A stretch of DNA of 64,000 nt from positions 5,830,485 to 5,894,484 of the forward strand of contig CANTUZ010000014.1 in the NCBI GenBank assembly GCA_947846985.1, in the 5' to 3' direction. Position numbers and translations under genes: made by a program. Position 1 is the stretch's first letter. The number at the start of each line of letters is the position of its first letter. This stretch comes from Fratercula arctica (Eukaryota > Chordata > Aves > Charadriiformes > Alcidae). The notes below the pieces were generated by a model that ran no database searches, was not told the origin of the DNA, and saw only the letters and a list, made by a program, of their open reading frames with translations. Below, piece by piece: positions 47,918 through 58,810 of the stretch.

Positions 47918-49657
47918 GGTCGACCCCTAGGGTTTTGGAGTCGGGGATCCAGAGGATCCGAAGCGCGCTACACTCCAACAGAAAAGGAGATATTGGCAGC
48001 ATATGAAGGGGTTCGAGCTGCTTCGGAGGTGGTTGGTGTGGAAGCACAGCTCCTCTTAGCACCTCGACTGCCGGTGCTGGGTTGGATGTTCAAAGAAAGG
48101 GTCCCCACCACACATCATGCAACTGATGCTACATGGAGTAAGTGGATTGCACTGATCACACAGCGAACTCGAATGGGAAACCCCAGTCGCCCAGGAATTC
48201 TGGAAGTGATCATGGACTGGCCAGAAGGCAAGGATTTTGGAATGTCACCAGAGGAGGAGGTGACGCATGCGGAAGAGGCCCCACCATATAATAAACTGCC
48301 AGAAAATGAGAAGCAATATGCCCTGTTCACTGATGGGTCCTGCCGGATTGTGGGAAAGCATCGAAAGTGGAAGGCTGCTGTGTGGAGTCCTACACGACAA
48401 GTTGCAGAAGCCAGTGAAGGACAAGGTGAATCGAGCCAGTTTGCAGAGGTGAAAGCCATTCAGCTGGCTTTGGACATCGCCGAGCGAGAAAGATGGCCAG
48501 TACTTTATCTCTACACTGACTCATGGATGGTGGCAAATGCTCTGTGGGGATGGTTGCAGCAGTGGAAGCAGGGCAACTGGCAGCGCAGAGGCAAACCCAT
48601 CTGGGCTGCTGAACTATGGCAAGATATTGCTGCCCGGATAGAGAATCTGGTTGTGAAAGTACGCCACGTAGATGCCCACGTACCGAAGAATCGGGCCACG
48701 GAGGAACATCAGAACAACCAGCAGGTGGATCGGGCTGCCAGGATTGAAGTGGCTCAAGTGGATCTGGATTGGCAACGTAAGGGTGAACTATTCATAGCTC
48801 GGTGGGCCCATGAGACCTCAGGCCACCAAGGAAGAGATGCGACATATAGATGGGCTCGTGACCGAGGGGTGGACTTGACCATGGACACTATTGCACAGGT
48901 CATCCAGGAATGTGAGACATGCGCTGCAATCAAGCAAGCCAAGCGTTTGAAGCCTCTTTGGTATGGAGGACGATGGTTGAAATATAAATATGGGGAGGCC
49001 TGGCAGATTGATCATATCACACTGCCACGAACCCGTCAAGGCAAGCGCTATGTGCTCACAATGGTGGAAGCAACCACTGGATGGCTGGAAACATACCCTG
49101 TGCCCCATGCCACTGCCCGGAATACTATCCTGGGCCTTGAAAAGCAAGTCCTGTGGCGACATGGTACCCCAGAGAGAATTGAGTCGGACAATGGGACTCA
49201 TTTCCGAAACAGCCTCATAGACACCTGGGCCAAAGAGCATGGCATTGAGTGGGTATATCACATCCCCTATCATGCACCAGCCTCTGGGAAGATAGAACGG
49301 TACAATGGACTGTTAAAAACTACACTGAGAGCAATGGGTGGTGGGACCTTAAAACATTGGGATGCACATTTAGCAAAGGCTACCTGGCTAGTTAATACCA
49401 GGGGATCTACCAATCGGGCTGGCCCTGCCCAGTCAAAACTTCCACGTACTGTAGAAGGGGATAAGGTCCCCGTAGTGCACATGAAGAATATGTTGGGGAA
49501 GACAGTCTGGGTTAGTCCTGCCTCGGGCAGAGGCAAACCCATCCGTGGGATTGCTTTTGCCCAAGGACCTGGGTGCACTTGGTGGGTAATGCGGCAGGAT
49601 GGGGAAGTCCGATGTGTACCTCATGGGGACTTGATTTTGGGGGAGAATAGCCAATGA
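47918..49657 (+). pseudogene. ERV RNase H and integrase (pol, 3' part)
   Basis: This is the continuation of the pol frame after the in-frame TGA; the first ATG is at 47993. RNase H motifs are FTDGSC near 48330, the acidic FAEVKA near 48445, and YTDSWMVANAL near 48515. The integrase zinc finger (HETSGHQG, then CETCAAIK) spans about 48810-48935. The catalytic triad appears as WQIDHI (49005), ESDNGTHF (49185) and SGKIERYN (49290). A C-terminal domain ends at TGA 49655-49657. No dUTPase domain, which some ERVL elements carry, was recognised. With RNase H severed from RT by the stop, the copy would not make a complete polymerase. Confidence 0.9.
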
Positions 49658-49939
49658 ATCAAATCGTGTGCAACACTGTCACTGTATGTCCTCGTTACTA
49701 TAATTGCTATTGGCTGTACTGCAGTAAGAATCACCCAAATTAAGGACAGATGGACTTTGGTGAACAGTTGAGTAAAGCAAAGTGGTGATGGGATCAGAGC
49801 TGACGCCCAGCAACTTCCTCGAGATCTGCATCTTCAGCCCATGGACTGTGTGCATGAGCTACGCCGGGTATACAGTCACATGTTCCGAAAACTGTAAGAT
49901 CTGGGCGTGGCAAAATGGTATGGAATAAGGGGTGGATAA
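49658..49939 (+). other. ERV region between pol and 3' LTR, no env
   Basis: These 282 bp have no open frame of note. A purine-rich GGAATAAGGGGTGGATAA immediately before the 3' LTR (about 49921-49939) is the likely polypurine tract, although it is interrupted by pyrimidines. Confidence 0.7.
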
Positions 49940-50275
49940 TGTCCTGGTTCCGGCAGGGACAGGGTTAAGTATTCCATGCCATGTGAGCCACGCCCACCCT
50001 GAGATTAAAAGGAGGGAGGGGGCGAGCAGTCGGGTTGGGAGCGGGCTGGCGCGTCCCGGGGCCGGACCGGCGGGGAGCGGCGGTTCCGTATTCGCGTCTG
50101 TATATTTCTCTGTCGGTGTTATTGTTGTTGTTTTCTTGTTCCCTTTGCTGTTCTGTTAAACTGCCTTTGTCTCAACCCAAGAGTTTTGCCTTTTTCTTGT
50201 GATCCTTCCCGTACCGGGAAGTGCTGGGCGAGCGACACGTGGTTCTTTGTTGCCATCTGAGGCCAAACCACGACA
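49940..50275 (+). repeat. 3' LTR of the ERV
   Basis: 336 bp, the same length as the 5' LTR, with differences at 50199 and 50222 only. Confidence 0.95.
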
Positions 50276-50597
50276 CCATACCATGCTGTGCTTTGCCCTT
50301 GTGGTTCAACCTGTATTGACAACACACCGGTGTCTTGGTTACTGCTGAGCACTGGTTGCACAGCACTTCTTCCACAATCTCCCTCCTAGCAAATAGGTCG
50401 GGCAAGGGCAAGAAGTTGGGAGGACACCCAACCTGGAGAGCTGACCTGAATGGACCAAAGGGATATTCCATCCCATATGACATCGGGCTCAGCAATATAA
50501 GCTCAGGGAAAGGAGGAAGGGGGAACTTTCAGGCTCTAGGACATTTCCTTCCCAAGGAACTGTTAACGTGTGCTGAGAACCTGCTTGCCAGGAAGAG
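50276..50597. other. Unique flank between ERV and CR1
   Basis: No feature was recognised here. Confidence 0.4.
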
Positions 50598-50985
50598 AAT
50601 CATAGAATGTGTTGGGTTGGAAAGGACCTTGAAAGGCCACCTAGTCCAACCCCCCTGCAGTACACAGGGACATCTTTAACTAGATCAGGTTGCTCAGAGC
50701 CTCATCCAGCCTGGCCTTGAATGTCTCCAGGGACAGGGCCTCCACCCCCTCTCTGGGCAACCTGTTCCAGTGTCTCACCACCCTCAGTGTAAAGAACTTC
50801 GTCCTAATCTCTCATCTAAACCTGCCCTGCTCTAGTTTAAACCATTGCCCCTCGTGCTATCGCTACATGCCCTTGCAAACAGCCCCTCCCCAGCGTTCTT
50901 ATAGGCTCCTTTCAGGTGCTGGAAGGCCACTATAAGGTCTCCCCAGAGCCTTCTCCTCTCCAGGCTGAACAACCCCTGGAAGTGG
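50598..50985 (-). mobile_element. CR1 3'-end fragment
   Basis: This minus-strand copy has the AATCATAGAATG tail at about 50598, the GGTTGGAAAGGACCTTGAAAGGCCACC 3' UTR class, and minus-strand coding remnants such as LFSLERRRLWGDLI near 50970-50930. Confidence 0.9.
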
Positions 50986-51009
50986 CTCAACATCTGCCTG
51001 CCAATGGGA

Positions 51010-51203
51010 AGTAGTGAATGAATTCCACATTTTGCTTTGCTCACACATAAAACTTTGCTTCCCTTATTAAGCTTGTTTCATCTCAATCCACATGTTTTCT
51101 TTCACTTTTTTCCTTCTGATTCTCTCTTTCATCCCGCTGGGGGAGGCGATGAATGAGTGACTGTGGTGGGGCTTAGCTGCTGGCCGGGGTCAGCCCAACA
51201 CAC
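51010..51203 (+). mobile_element. ERVL-type LTR, 3' end only
   Basis: This is an avian ERVL LTR end: TTTGCTTCCCTTATTAAGCTTG, then a TCTCAATCCACATG stretch, a pyrimidine-rich block, and GGGGCTTAGCTGCTGGCCGGGGTCAGCCCAACAC. The 5' part is missing. Confidence 0.6.
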
Positions 51204-51429
51204 CATGCAAATACCTGTGCATTGATTCAGTTACATGACAGGCAGACTGAAATGGTCCACATTATTCTAGCAATAAACAACTTCTGTGAATTTGGTAACA
51301 TTTCTAAAAATAATCAATACGAGAAACCCTTTTATTTCAGCAGCAATTCATGACTTAGAGGTAAAGCCCAGTTTTAGATATGGCATTAACTGATACTCAG
51401 GAAATTACTAGTAAAAAAATACTAGTGAA

Positions 51430-51615
51430 AGATTGCCTAGTATGGGGTGGAGGAGCAGACAGAGTTGTCAAATGAAACAGGCCGGAATGGGCAGCCCCAG
51501 AGGATGCTGATCAGTGGCACAAAGTCTAGTTGGAGGCTGGGGTGTAGCCCAGGGGTCAATATTGAATCCCGTCCTGTTCATCACCTTCATTAATGATCTC
51601 GGATTGACAGTTGCA
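51430..51615 (+). mobile_element. CR1 fragment (RT region)
   Basis: This short CR1 piece covers the region equivalent to GVAQGSILNPVLFITFINDL. It ends abruptly where the next LTR begins. Confidence 0.75.
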
Positions 51616-51646
51616 TATGCAAAACTGTGGTTTTGGTGTAGCCAGC

Positions 51647-52345
51647 TGAATTGGGTTTATGTGGCTAGATTTTGGTAGTAGGGGGTGGCCTCTGTGGGAA
51701 GGTATCAGCAGCTGCCTCCATGTCAGTCAGGGCCAGATACGGCCAGCTCCAAAATGGACCCACCATGGGCCAAAGCTGAGCTCATCAGTGATGCTGGTGG
51801 TGTCTCTGTGAGAATGTATTCAAGAAAGAGTAAAAAAACACCGCACGGTAGCTTTGAGAGAGAGGAGTGAGCAAAATGTGAGAGACACAACCCTGCAGAC
51901 ACCGAGGTCAGTGAAGAAGGAGGGGAAGGAGGTGCTCCAGGTGCCAGAGCAGAGATTCCCCTGCAGCTCATGGAGAAGACCATGGTGACCATGTTGTCCC
52001 CCTGCAGCCCATGGAGGACCATGGTGGAGCAGAGATCCACACTGCAGACCATGGAGGACCCCATGTTGGGGCAGGTGGAAAGGCGCTGGAGGAAGCTGCA
52101 GCCCATGGACAGTGTGTGCTGGAGCAGGCTCCTGGCAGGACCTGGGCCTGTGAAGAGAAGCCCATGCCACAGCAGGTTTTCTGGCAGGAACTGTGGCTCA
52201 TGGGGGATGCATGCTGGAGCAGTCCATTCCTCAAGACTGTAGCCCATGGAGAGGACCCATGCTGGAGCAGTTCTTGAAGAACTGCAGCCCATAGGAAGCA
52301 CACACATTGGAGAAGTTTGTGAAGGGCTGCAGCCCGTGCAGCTAC
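51647..52345 (+). mobile_element. ERVL-type LTR, partial
   Basis: The sequence starts TGAATTGGGTTTATGTGG and runs through the familiar avian ERVL LTR series of 'gcagcccatggaggacc' and 'ctggagcag' degenerate units. It is related to the LTR at 15399-16059. The 3' boundary is not clear, and no internal genes adjoin it. Confidence 0.65.
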
Positions 52346-52504
52346 AATCATACTGTATGGTTTCAGAAAAATCACAGAGAAAAATATTTGGTCTTCAACA
52401 GGTATCCTTTGCTTAAGTGTTCCTGTCAGCCTTCACTCGGGGGTGAAAGCTTCTGTATCTCCATAATTACTGTAATCGGGAGATACTGAATTCTTGTTTT
52501 AACT

Positions 52505-55500
52505 CATCTGACTGAGAGAGCTTTAAACTAGATTCGAAGGGGGATGGGGATGTAACTGCTCTTGCTAGAGAGGTGCCTGGGTGTAGTAGCTCAGCACTTG
52601 TGGGGCAGCATGCTAGTATTTTTGAGCACCAGGACTACCACCCCTCAAGGGTGAAAACTACACATTCAACTGTTGAGACACTGGCACAGGTTGCCCAGAG
52701 AGGGGGTGGATGCCCCATGCCTGGATACATTCAAGGCCAGGCTTGATGAGGCTCTGAGCGACCTGATCTAGTTAAAGATGTCCCTGTTTACTGCAGAGGG
52801 GTTGGGCTAAATGACCTTTAAAGGCCCCTTCTAACCCAACATATTCTACGATTCTGTGATTCTATTCTAACTCCCTCTCTGAAATGCTTATACACCAATG
52901 CATGCAGCATGGGGAATAAACAGGAAGAGCTGGAGATCTGCGTGTGATCGCAGGGCCATGATCTCATTGCAATTACTGAGACATGGTGGGACGGCGCACA
53001 TGACTGGAATGCTGTCATGGATGGCTATACCCTTTTTCGGAAAGACAGGCCAGCGAGGCACGGTGGTGGAGTTGCTCTTTATGTGAGAGAGCAACTGGAA
53101 TGTATTGAGCTCTTCCTGGGGGCAGATGAAGACAGAGTTGAGAGCTTGTGGGTAAGGATTAAGGGACAGGCTAATATGAGAGACGATGTTGTGGGTGTTT
53201 ATTACAGGCCACCTGATCAGGGTGGGGAAGCTGCTGAGGCCTTCTACAGACAGCTGAAAGTAGCCTCACAATCACAGGCCTTGGTTCTCATGGGGGACGT
53301 CAATCACCCTGATATCCGCTGGGAAAGCTACACTGCCAGGCATGTACAGCCCAGGAGGTTCCTCCAGTGTATTGATGACAACTTCTGACTCGTGCTGGAG
53401 GAGCTAACAAGGAGAGCTGTACTAGCACTCTTGGCTGTGGTGATCACAAAAAGATAGAGTCCAGGATCATGGGTAGTATGCAGAAAACAACAAGTAGGAT
53501 TGCAAGGAGGACTTCAGGAGGGCTAACTTTGACCTCTTCATGAAACTGCTTGGAGAAATCCCATGGGTTAGGGCTCTGGAAGGTAGGGGGGCTCAAGAGA
53601 GCTGGTTGGTATTCAAATGCTGCTTTCTCCAAGCTCAGGATAGGTTCATCTCTAAGACCAAGAAATCAGGCAAGGGATGCAGGAGACCTGCATGGTTGAG
53701 CAGGGAGCTTCTTAAAAAGCTCAGCTGGAAGAAGGAAGTTTACAGAAAGTGGAAGAAGAGACTGACCACTTGGGAAGATTACAAGAATGCCATCAGAGTA
53801 TGTAGGGATGAAACGAGGAAAGCCAAGGCCGCCTTGGAATTAAACCTGGCAAGGGATGTCAAGGTCAACAGGAAGGGTTTCTTCATATATATCAAAGGCA
53901 AAAGGAAAACTAGAGAAAATGTGGGCCCACTGTTGAATGAGACAGGAGCCATGGTGACAGAGTATGCGGAGGATGTGGAGTTACTGAATGCCTTCTTTGC
54001 TTGGGTCTTTACCACTCAGGCCAGTCCTCAGGAGTCCCAGACTTTGGAGGTAATGGAGAAAGTCTGGACGAAGGAGGATTTCCCCTTGGTTGAGGAGGAT
54101 CAAGTGAGGGATCAATTGAGTAAACTGGATATCCCCAAGTCCATGGGTCCTGATGGGATGCACCTGAGGGTGCTGAGGGAGCTGGAAGAAGTCATTGCTG
54201 GGCTGCTCTCCATCATCTTTGAAAGGTCCTGGTACCTGAGGACTGGAGGAAAGCCACTGTCACGCCAGTCTTTAAAAAGGCAAGAAGGAAGACCCAGGAA
54301 ACTACAGGCCAGTCAGCCTCACCCCTATCCCTGGAAAGATGTTGGAACAGCTCACTCTGGGCATCATCTTGATTCTGTGATCTCAAAGCACATGGAGGAA
54401 AAGAAAGCTATGGGAAGTTGTCAACAGGGATTCACCAAGGGGAAATCATGTCTGACTAACCCCATAGCCTTCTGTGATGGCATAACTGGATGGACAGATG
54501 AGGGGAGGGCAGTGGATGGTGTCTACCTTGACTTCAGCAAGGCTTTCGACACTGTCTCCCATAACATTCTCATAGATAAGCGTAGGAAGTGTGAGTTAGC
54601 TGAGTGGACAATGAGGTGGATTGAGAACTGTCTCTGGATGGCAGAGCTCAGAGGGTTGTGATCAGCAGCGCAGAGTACAGGTGGAGGCCTGTAACTAGCG
54701 GTGCTCCCCAGGGGTCAGTAGTGGGCCAAGTGTTGTTCAACATATTTATCAACGACCTGGATGAGGGGACGGAGTGTACCCTCAGCAAGTTTGCTGATGA
54801 CACAAAATGGGGAAGGGTGGGTGACACACCAGAAGGCAGTGCCGCCATTCAGCATGACCTGGAGAGGCTGGAGAGTTGGGCAGAGAGGAAGTTACACATA
54901 ATGAAGTTCAACAAGGGCAAATGCAGGGTCCTGCACCGAGGGAGGAATAGCCCCCTGCATCAGTACAGGTTAGGGGATTACCTGCTGGAAAACAGCTGTG
55001 CAGAGAGGGACCTGGGAGTCCTGGTGGACAAGTTGCCCATGAGGCAGCAATGTGCCCTTGTGGTCAAAAAGGCCAATGGTCTCCTGGGTGTATTAAAAAG
55101 AGTGTTGCCAGCAGATCAAGGGAGGTCATGCTCCCCCTCTACTCTGCCCCGGTGAGGTAACATCTCGAGTACTGTGTGCAGTTCGGGGTCCCCCAGTTCA
55201 AGAAAGACAGGGAACTACTGGAGAGAGTCCAGCGGAGGGCTACAAAGGGACTGGAGCACCTCTCCTGAGGAAAGGCTGGGACCCTGGGTGTGTTTAGCCT
55301 GGAGAAGAGAAGACTGAGAGGGGATCTCATCAATGCTTATCAATATCTAAAGGGCAGGTGTCAAGAGGAGGGGGCAAGACTCTTTTCAGTGGTGCCCAGT
55401 GACAGGACAAGAGGCAACGGGCACAAACTGGAACAGAGGAAACTCTGTCTGAACATAAGGACAAATTTCTTTACTTTGAGTGTGACAGAGCACTGGAACA

Positions 55501-55617
55501 GGCTGCCCAGAGAGGGTGTGGAGTCTTCTTCTCTGAAGATATTCAAAACCCTCCTGGATGTGCTCCTGTGCAACCTGCTTGAAGTCAACCTGCTTTGGTA
55601 GGGTGGTTGACTAGAGG
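52505..55617 (+). mobile_element. Long CR1 LINE, interrupted by a nested CR1
   Basis: This is a nearly full ORF2 region of CR1. A 5' part lies at about 52505-52672 (TTTAAACTAGATTCGAAGGGGG class). The endonuclease is at 52900-53390, with ETWWDGAHDW, RRGGGVALYVRE-like and MGDVNHPDIRWE segments. The linker and RT are at 53540-55155, with [23 protein letters not shown] and KFADDTKW. The C-terminal end is at 55290-55601. Stops and frameshifts at about 52945, 53387, 54280, 54660 and 55150 make it defective. A separate CR1 tail (52673-52866) is inserted near its 5' end. Confidence 0.88.
52673..52866 (+). mobile_element. CR1 3' tail nested in another CR1
   Basis: The fragment has GAGACACTGGCACAGGTTGCCCAGAG and a 3' UTR ending TACGATTCTGTGATTCTA. 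CR1 5' sequence lies before it and the endonuclease start after it, which fits insertion of a heavily 5'-truncated copy into the older element. Confidence 0.75.
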
Positions 55618-56295
55618 ATAAGAAGGACTTGGGGGTGTTGGTGGATGAGAAGCTCAACATGAGCTAGCAATGTGCACTGGAAGCCCTGAAAGCCAATTGC
55701 ATCCTGGGCTGCATCAAAAAAAGTATGTCCAGCAGGTCAAGGGAGGTGATTCTGCCCCTCTACTCTGCTCTCGTGAGACCCCACCTGGAGTACTGTGTCC
55801 AGCTTTGGAGTCCCAACACAAGAAGGATGTGGATGTGGACCTGTTGGAGTGGGTCCAGAGGAAGCCACAGAGATGTTGCCAGGGCTGGAGCCCCTCTGCT
55901 GTGAGGACAGGTTGAGAGAGTTGGGGGTGTTCAGCCTGCAGAAGAGAAGGCTCCAGGAAGAGCTTAGAGCCCCTTCCAGCACGTACAGGAAAGCTGACTC
56001 TTAATGAGGTAATGTAGCAATAGGAAGAGGGCAACAGTTTTAAATGGAAAAAGAGGAGATTTAGATTAGATATTAGGAAGAAATTTTTCACTATGGGGCT
56101 GGTGAGACACTGTCACAGGTTGCCCAAGAATCTGTGGATGCCCCATCATCCCAGTGTTCAAGGCCAGGGTGGAGGAGGCTCTGAGAAACCTCATCTACTG
56201 GGAGGTGTCCGTGCCTATGGCAGGGGGGTTGAAACTAGATGATTTTTAAGGTCCTTTCCAACCTAAACCATGCTATGTTCTATGATTCTAAGACA
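55618..56295 (+). mobile_element. CR1 3'-end fragment
   Basis: This is a second plus-strand CR1 directly after the previous one. It runs from the [10 protein letters not shown] region (about 55628) through the [12 protein letters not shown] segment to a CTATGTTCTATGATTCTA tail at 56278-56295. Frames are broken. Confidence 0.9.
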
Positions 56296-57109
56296 AATGG
56301 GATCACGCATAGTTGGAGGCTTAAATGTCTTCACTAGTTCTTGGGCATATGGCTGCCCTGTCTGTGGTTCTGGGCATTATGTTCATATGCGGGGAAAAAA
56401 AAAAAAAAAGAGAAAACTTAACTAAGGACTTTTCCTAAGTAACTACAAGAATGCGTTGAGCAGCTTTTGGAGAGGAAAGCATCCCATGAAGCCCAAGAAA
56501 CATGAGGTTATGACAGGAAGAACCAAGAGCCTGACAGCAGTGCTGTGGGGTTTTTGATCAGTGTGTCCTAATGCGGAGCCCCACTGATGCGCTCCTGTGC
56601 CATCAAGCTGCCGCAGCTGCCGCAGAGTTCAAGGTCAGCACCACATTGTTTTTCCCCAGGGAGGCTGCACAAGCCTCTCTCTGCCCCTTCCCCTCCTGCC
56701 ACCCAACACAGTGATTGTTATGCTCCCTGCCCTCTCCTCCCAGACCATCCCATGGCAGCTCTCCTGCATGCCCTGGGGATTTCTTAAGAAGTCAAGTGCA
56801 TTATTCAGTCTTGGCTTGGGATTTTGTTTTTTGCCTTTGTCACCAAATGGCACAGCTCTTCTGGCTGGGAAGGAGCTTGGGAGGTGTCCAGTGGAGTCTC
56901 CTGCTGAAAGCAGGTTCTACCCTGAGGTCCAAGCAGGTGTCTCAGACCATCTAAGTGGCTCCTGAACCCTTCCAGAGCTGGAGAGGTCCGTTTTGTATCT
57001 CCCAGTCCTGCTGCAGAGCAGAAAACCCACAGCCAGATGAGAGCTATGCCAGCCTGAATCCCCATTGCTGATGGAAGGAAAATGAGGAGAACTCCAACAC
57101 AGCTGGAGG
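56296..57109. other. Intergenic DNA with A-tract
   Basis: An A-run of about 15 bp lies at 56395-56409. No gene was recognised; frames at 56587-57065 on both strands overlap without domains. Confidence 0.4.
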
Positions 57110-57114
57110 GGTCG

Positions 57115-57189
57115 TTCTCTCTGTGTTCATGATCTTAAAATGATCTTAAATGTCCCTTCAAACCCAAACCTTCCTATGATTCTATGATA
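57115..57189 (+). mobile_element. CR1 tail remnant
   Basis: This is only the terminal CR1 3' UTR: CTTAAATGTCCCTTCAAACCC and a CCTATGATTCTATGAT tail. Confidence 0.7.
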
Positions 57190-57544
57190 ATTGAACTTTG
57201 GCCTTTCACGTCTTCTACCTGCATGTATGAACTGCAGTTGTGTAATCTTCATGGGAAGCCTGATCTTGCTTCCAGAGTTTGCAGAATATATTTAGACATC
57301 CATGTATATAGCATTCTGTTACTGCTTAGTGATGTAAAAATTCAGGTGACTTTGAATGGATTTTTAAATATGAATAAACCATATGAAACCATTGAATTTC
57401 CAATTTCTATTTTCAGCCATACCAGTGTCTTGTTTACTGGGACTGAGGTGGAATGGAAACAACTTGGAAGGGAGCAGCTGTGATAAACCAAATTGCCTGG
57501 TTATTTTCACTTCACTCATAGACAAGATGTGGATGCACGGGCCG

Positions 57545-58497
57545 GATGACAGACAGCGAGGTGGATTGAAAAGTGGCTGAATGGCCAGGCCCAGAGGGTG
57601 CTGCTCAGAGGCAGAAATTCTTGCTGGAGGCCAGCAACTAGCGGTGTAGCCCAGGGGTCAGTACTCCTTCTGGTCCTTTTTAACCTCTTTTTTAGAGCTC
57701 TCAGTGACGGGGTGGAGCGTACCCTCAGCAAGTTTGCTGACCACAACCAACTGGGAAGTGTGGCTGTTAGGCCAGGGGTCCTGCTGCCATGCAGAGGGAC
57801 CTGAACAGGCTGGAGAAATGGGCTGCCAGGAACCTCCTGAGGTTCAACAAGGAGAACTGAAAAGTCCTGCAGCTGGGGAGGAACAAGCCCAGGCACCAGC
57901 ACACGCCGGCGACTGCCCAGCTGTAAAGGAGCTTGGCAGCAAAGAACCTCAGGGTTCTGGTGGACACCAAGATAAACCACGTGCCCTTACCACACCGGGA
58001 TATTGGCATCCTAGGCTGTATGAGGAGAAGTGCTGGATGGAGGTCACGGGAGGTGATTCTTCCCCTCTCCTCAGCACTGGAGAGGCCACACCTGCTGTTG
58101 TGGGCTCCCCAGTACAAGGGTCATGGACATACTGGAGAGAGTTCAGGGAAGGGACACAGATGATTAAAGGATTGGAGCATCTCTCACATGAGAAAAAGCT
58201 GAGAGAGCAGGGACTGTCCAGCCTCGAGAAGAGAAGGCTCAGGGCGATCTTATTGATGTGTCTCAATGCCTGAAGGGAGGGTGCAAAGAGGACAGAGGCA
58301 GGCTCTTGCCCGTGGTGCCAGTGACAGAACAAGAGGCAACGGGCACAAACTGAAACACAGGAGGTTCCCTCTGAATATCAGGAAACACTTTATTACTGTG
58401 AGGGTGACCAAGCACCGACACAAGTTTCCTGGAGAGGATGTGGAGTCTCCATCCTTGGAGATGTTCAAAAGCCATCTGGACATGAGCGGTGGTTGAA
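57545..58497 (+). mobile_element. CR1 fragment
   Basis: This is a plus-strand CR1 from the RW-WLN region of RT (57550) through LSKFADH (57725-57745, where the FADD box has become FADH) to the GNGHKLKHRRF end segment (58335). It has many indels, and no clear ATTCTATG tail is left. Confidence 0.88.
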
Positions 58498-58810
58498 CAT
58501 GGCTGCTCTCTTACTCCCCTTCCTCAGAAAAACCCCAAAATGCAAAGTATCATGAAAACTCACCTTCCAGAAGAAATGTTTATTCTACGTTACCATGAAA
58601 GAATGCTTGTTTTTCTTGAGCACCTAAAATTTCCCTCAAAAGCTTTTTCATGCTGATGTATAGTCTAAAAAATTTCAAAGCTGGCCACTAAGATACATCT
58701 GTCCCTTCCTGTCTTAGCTTGGTTCAGGAGACACAAACAAGGCAGCAGTTTGACAGCACCTTGGTCTGATCCCTGGCTGTACATTATAGGCCTTCACAAT
58801 GTAGAGTGAA

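Larger units (their letters stand above)
44068..50275 (+). mobile_element. ERVL-like endogenous retrovirus, env-less, near-complete
   Basis: This is a 6.2-kb provirus bounded by two 336-bp LTRs, with a Lys-type primer site, a gag-like ORF, and protease, RT, RNase H and integrase in one frame. The LTR start (TGTCCTGGTTCCGGCAGGG) resembles the common avian ERVL LTR class. The LTRs differ at two sites only, so the insertion is recent. Only about 280 bp separate the pol stop from the 3' LTR, so env is absent. The coding part is damaged by one in-frame TGA. Five-base flanks do not match (CTGGG and CCATA), so no target-site duplication is visible. Confidence 0.93.

Noticed and set aside
47930..47965. 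Closely spaced GTCGAC and two GGATCC sites, suggesting a cloning linker
   Set aside because: The translated pol frame continues sensibly through them, and they are what six-base sites give by chance in 64 kb; no vector sequence adjoins.
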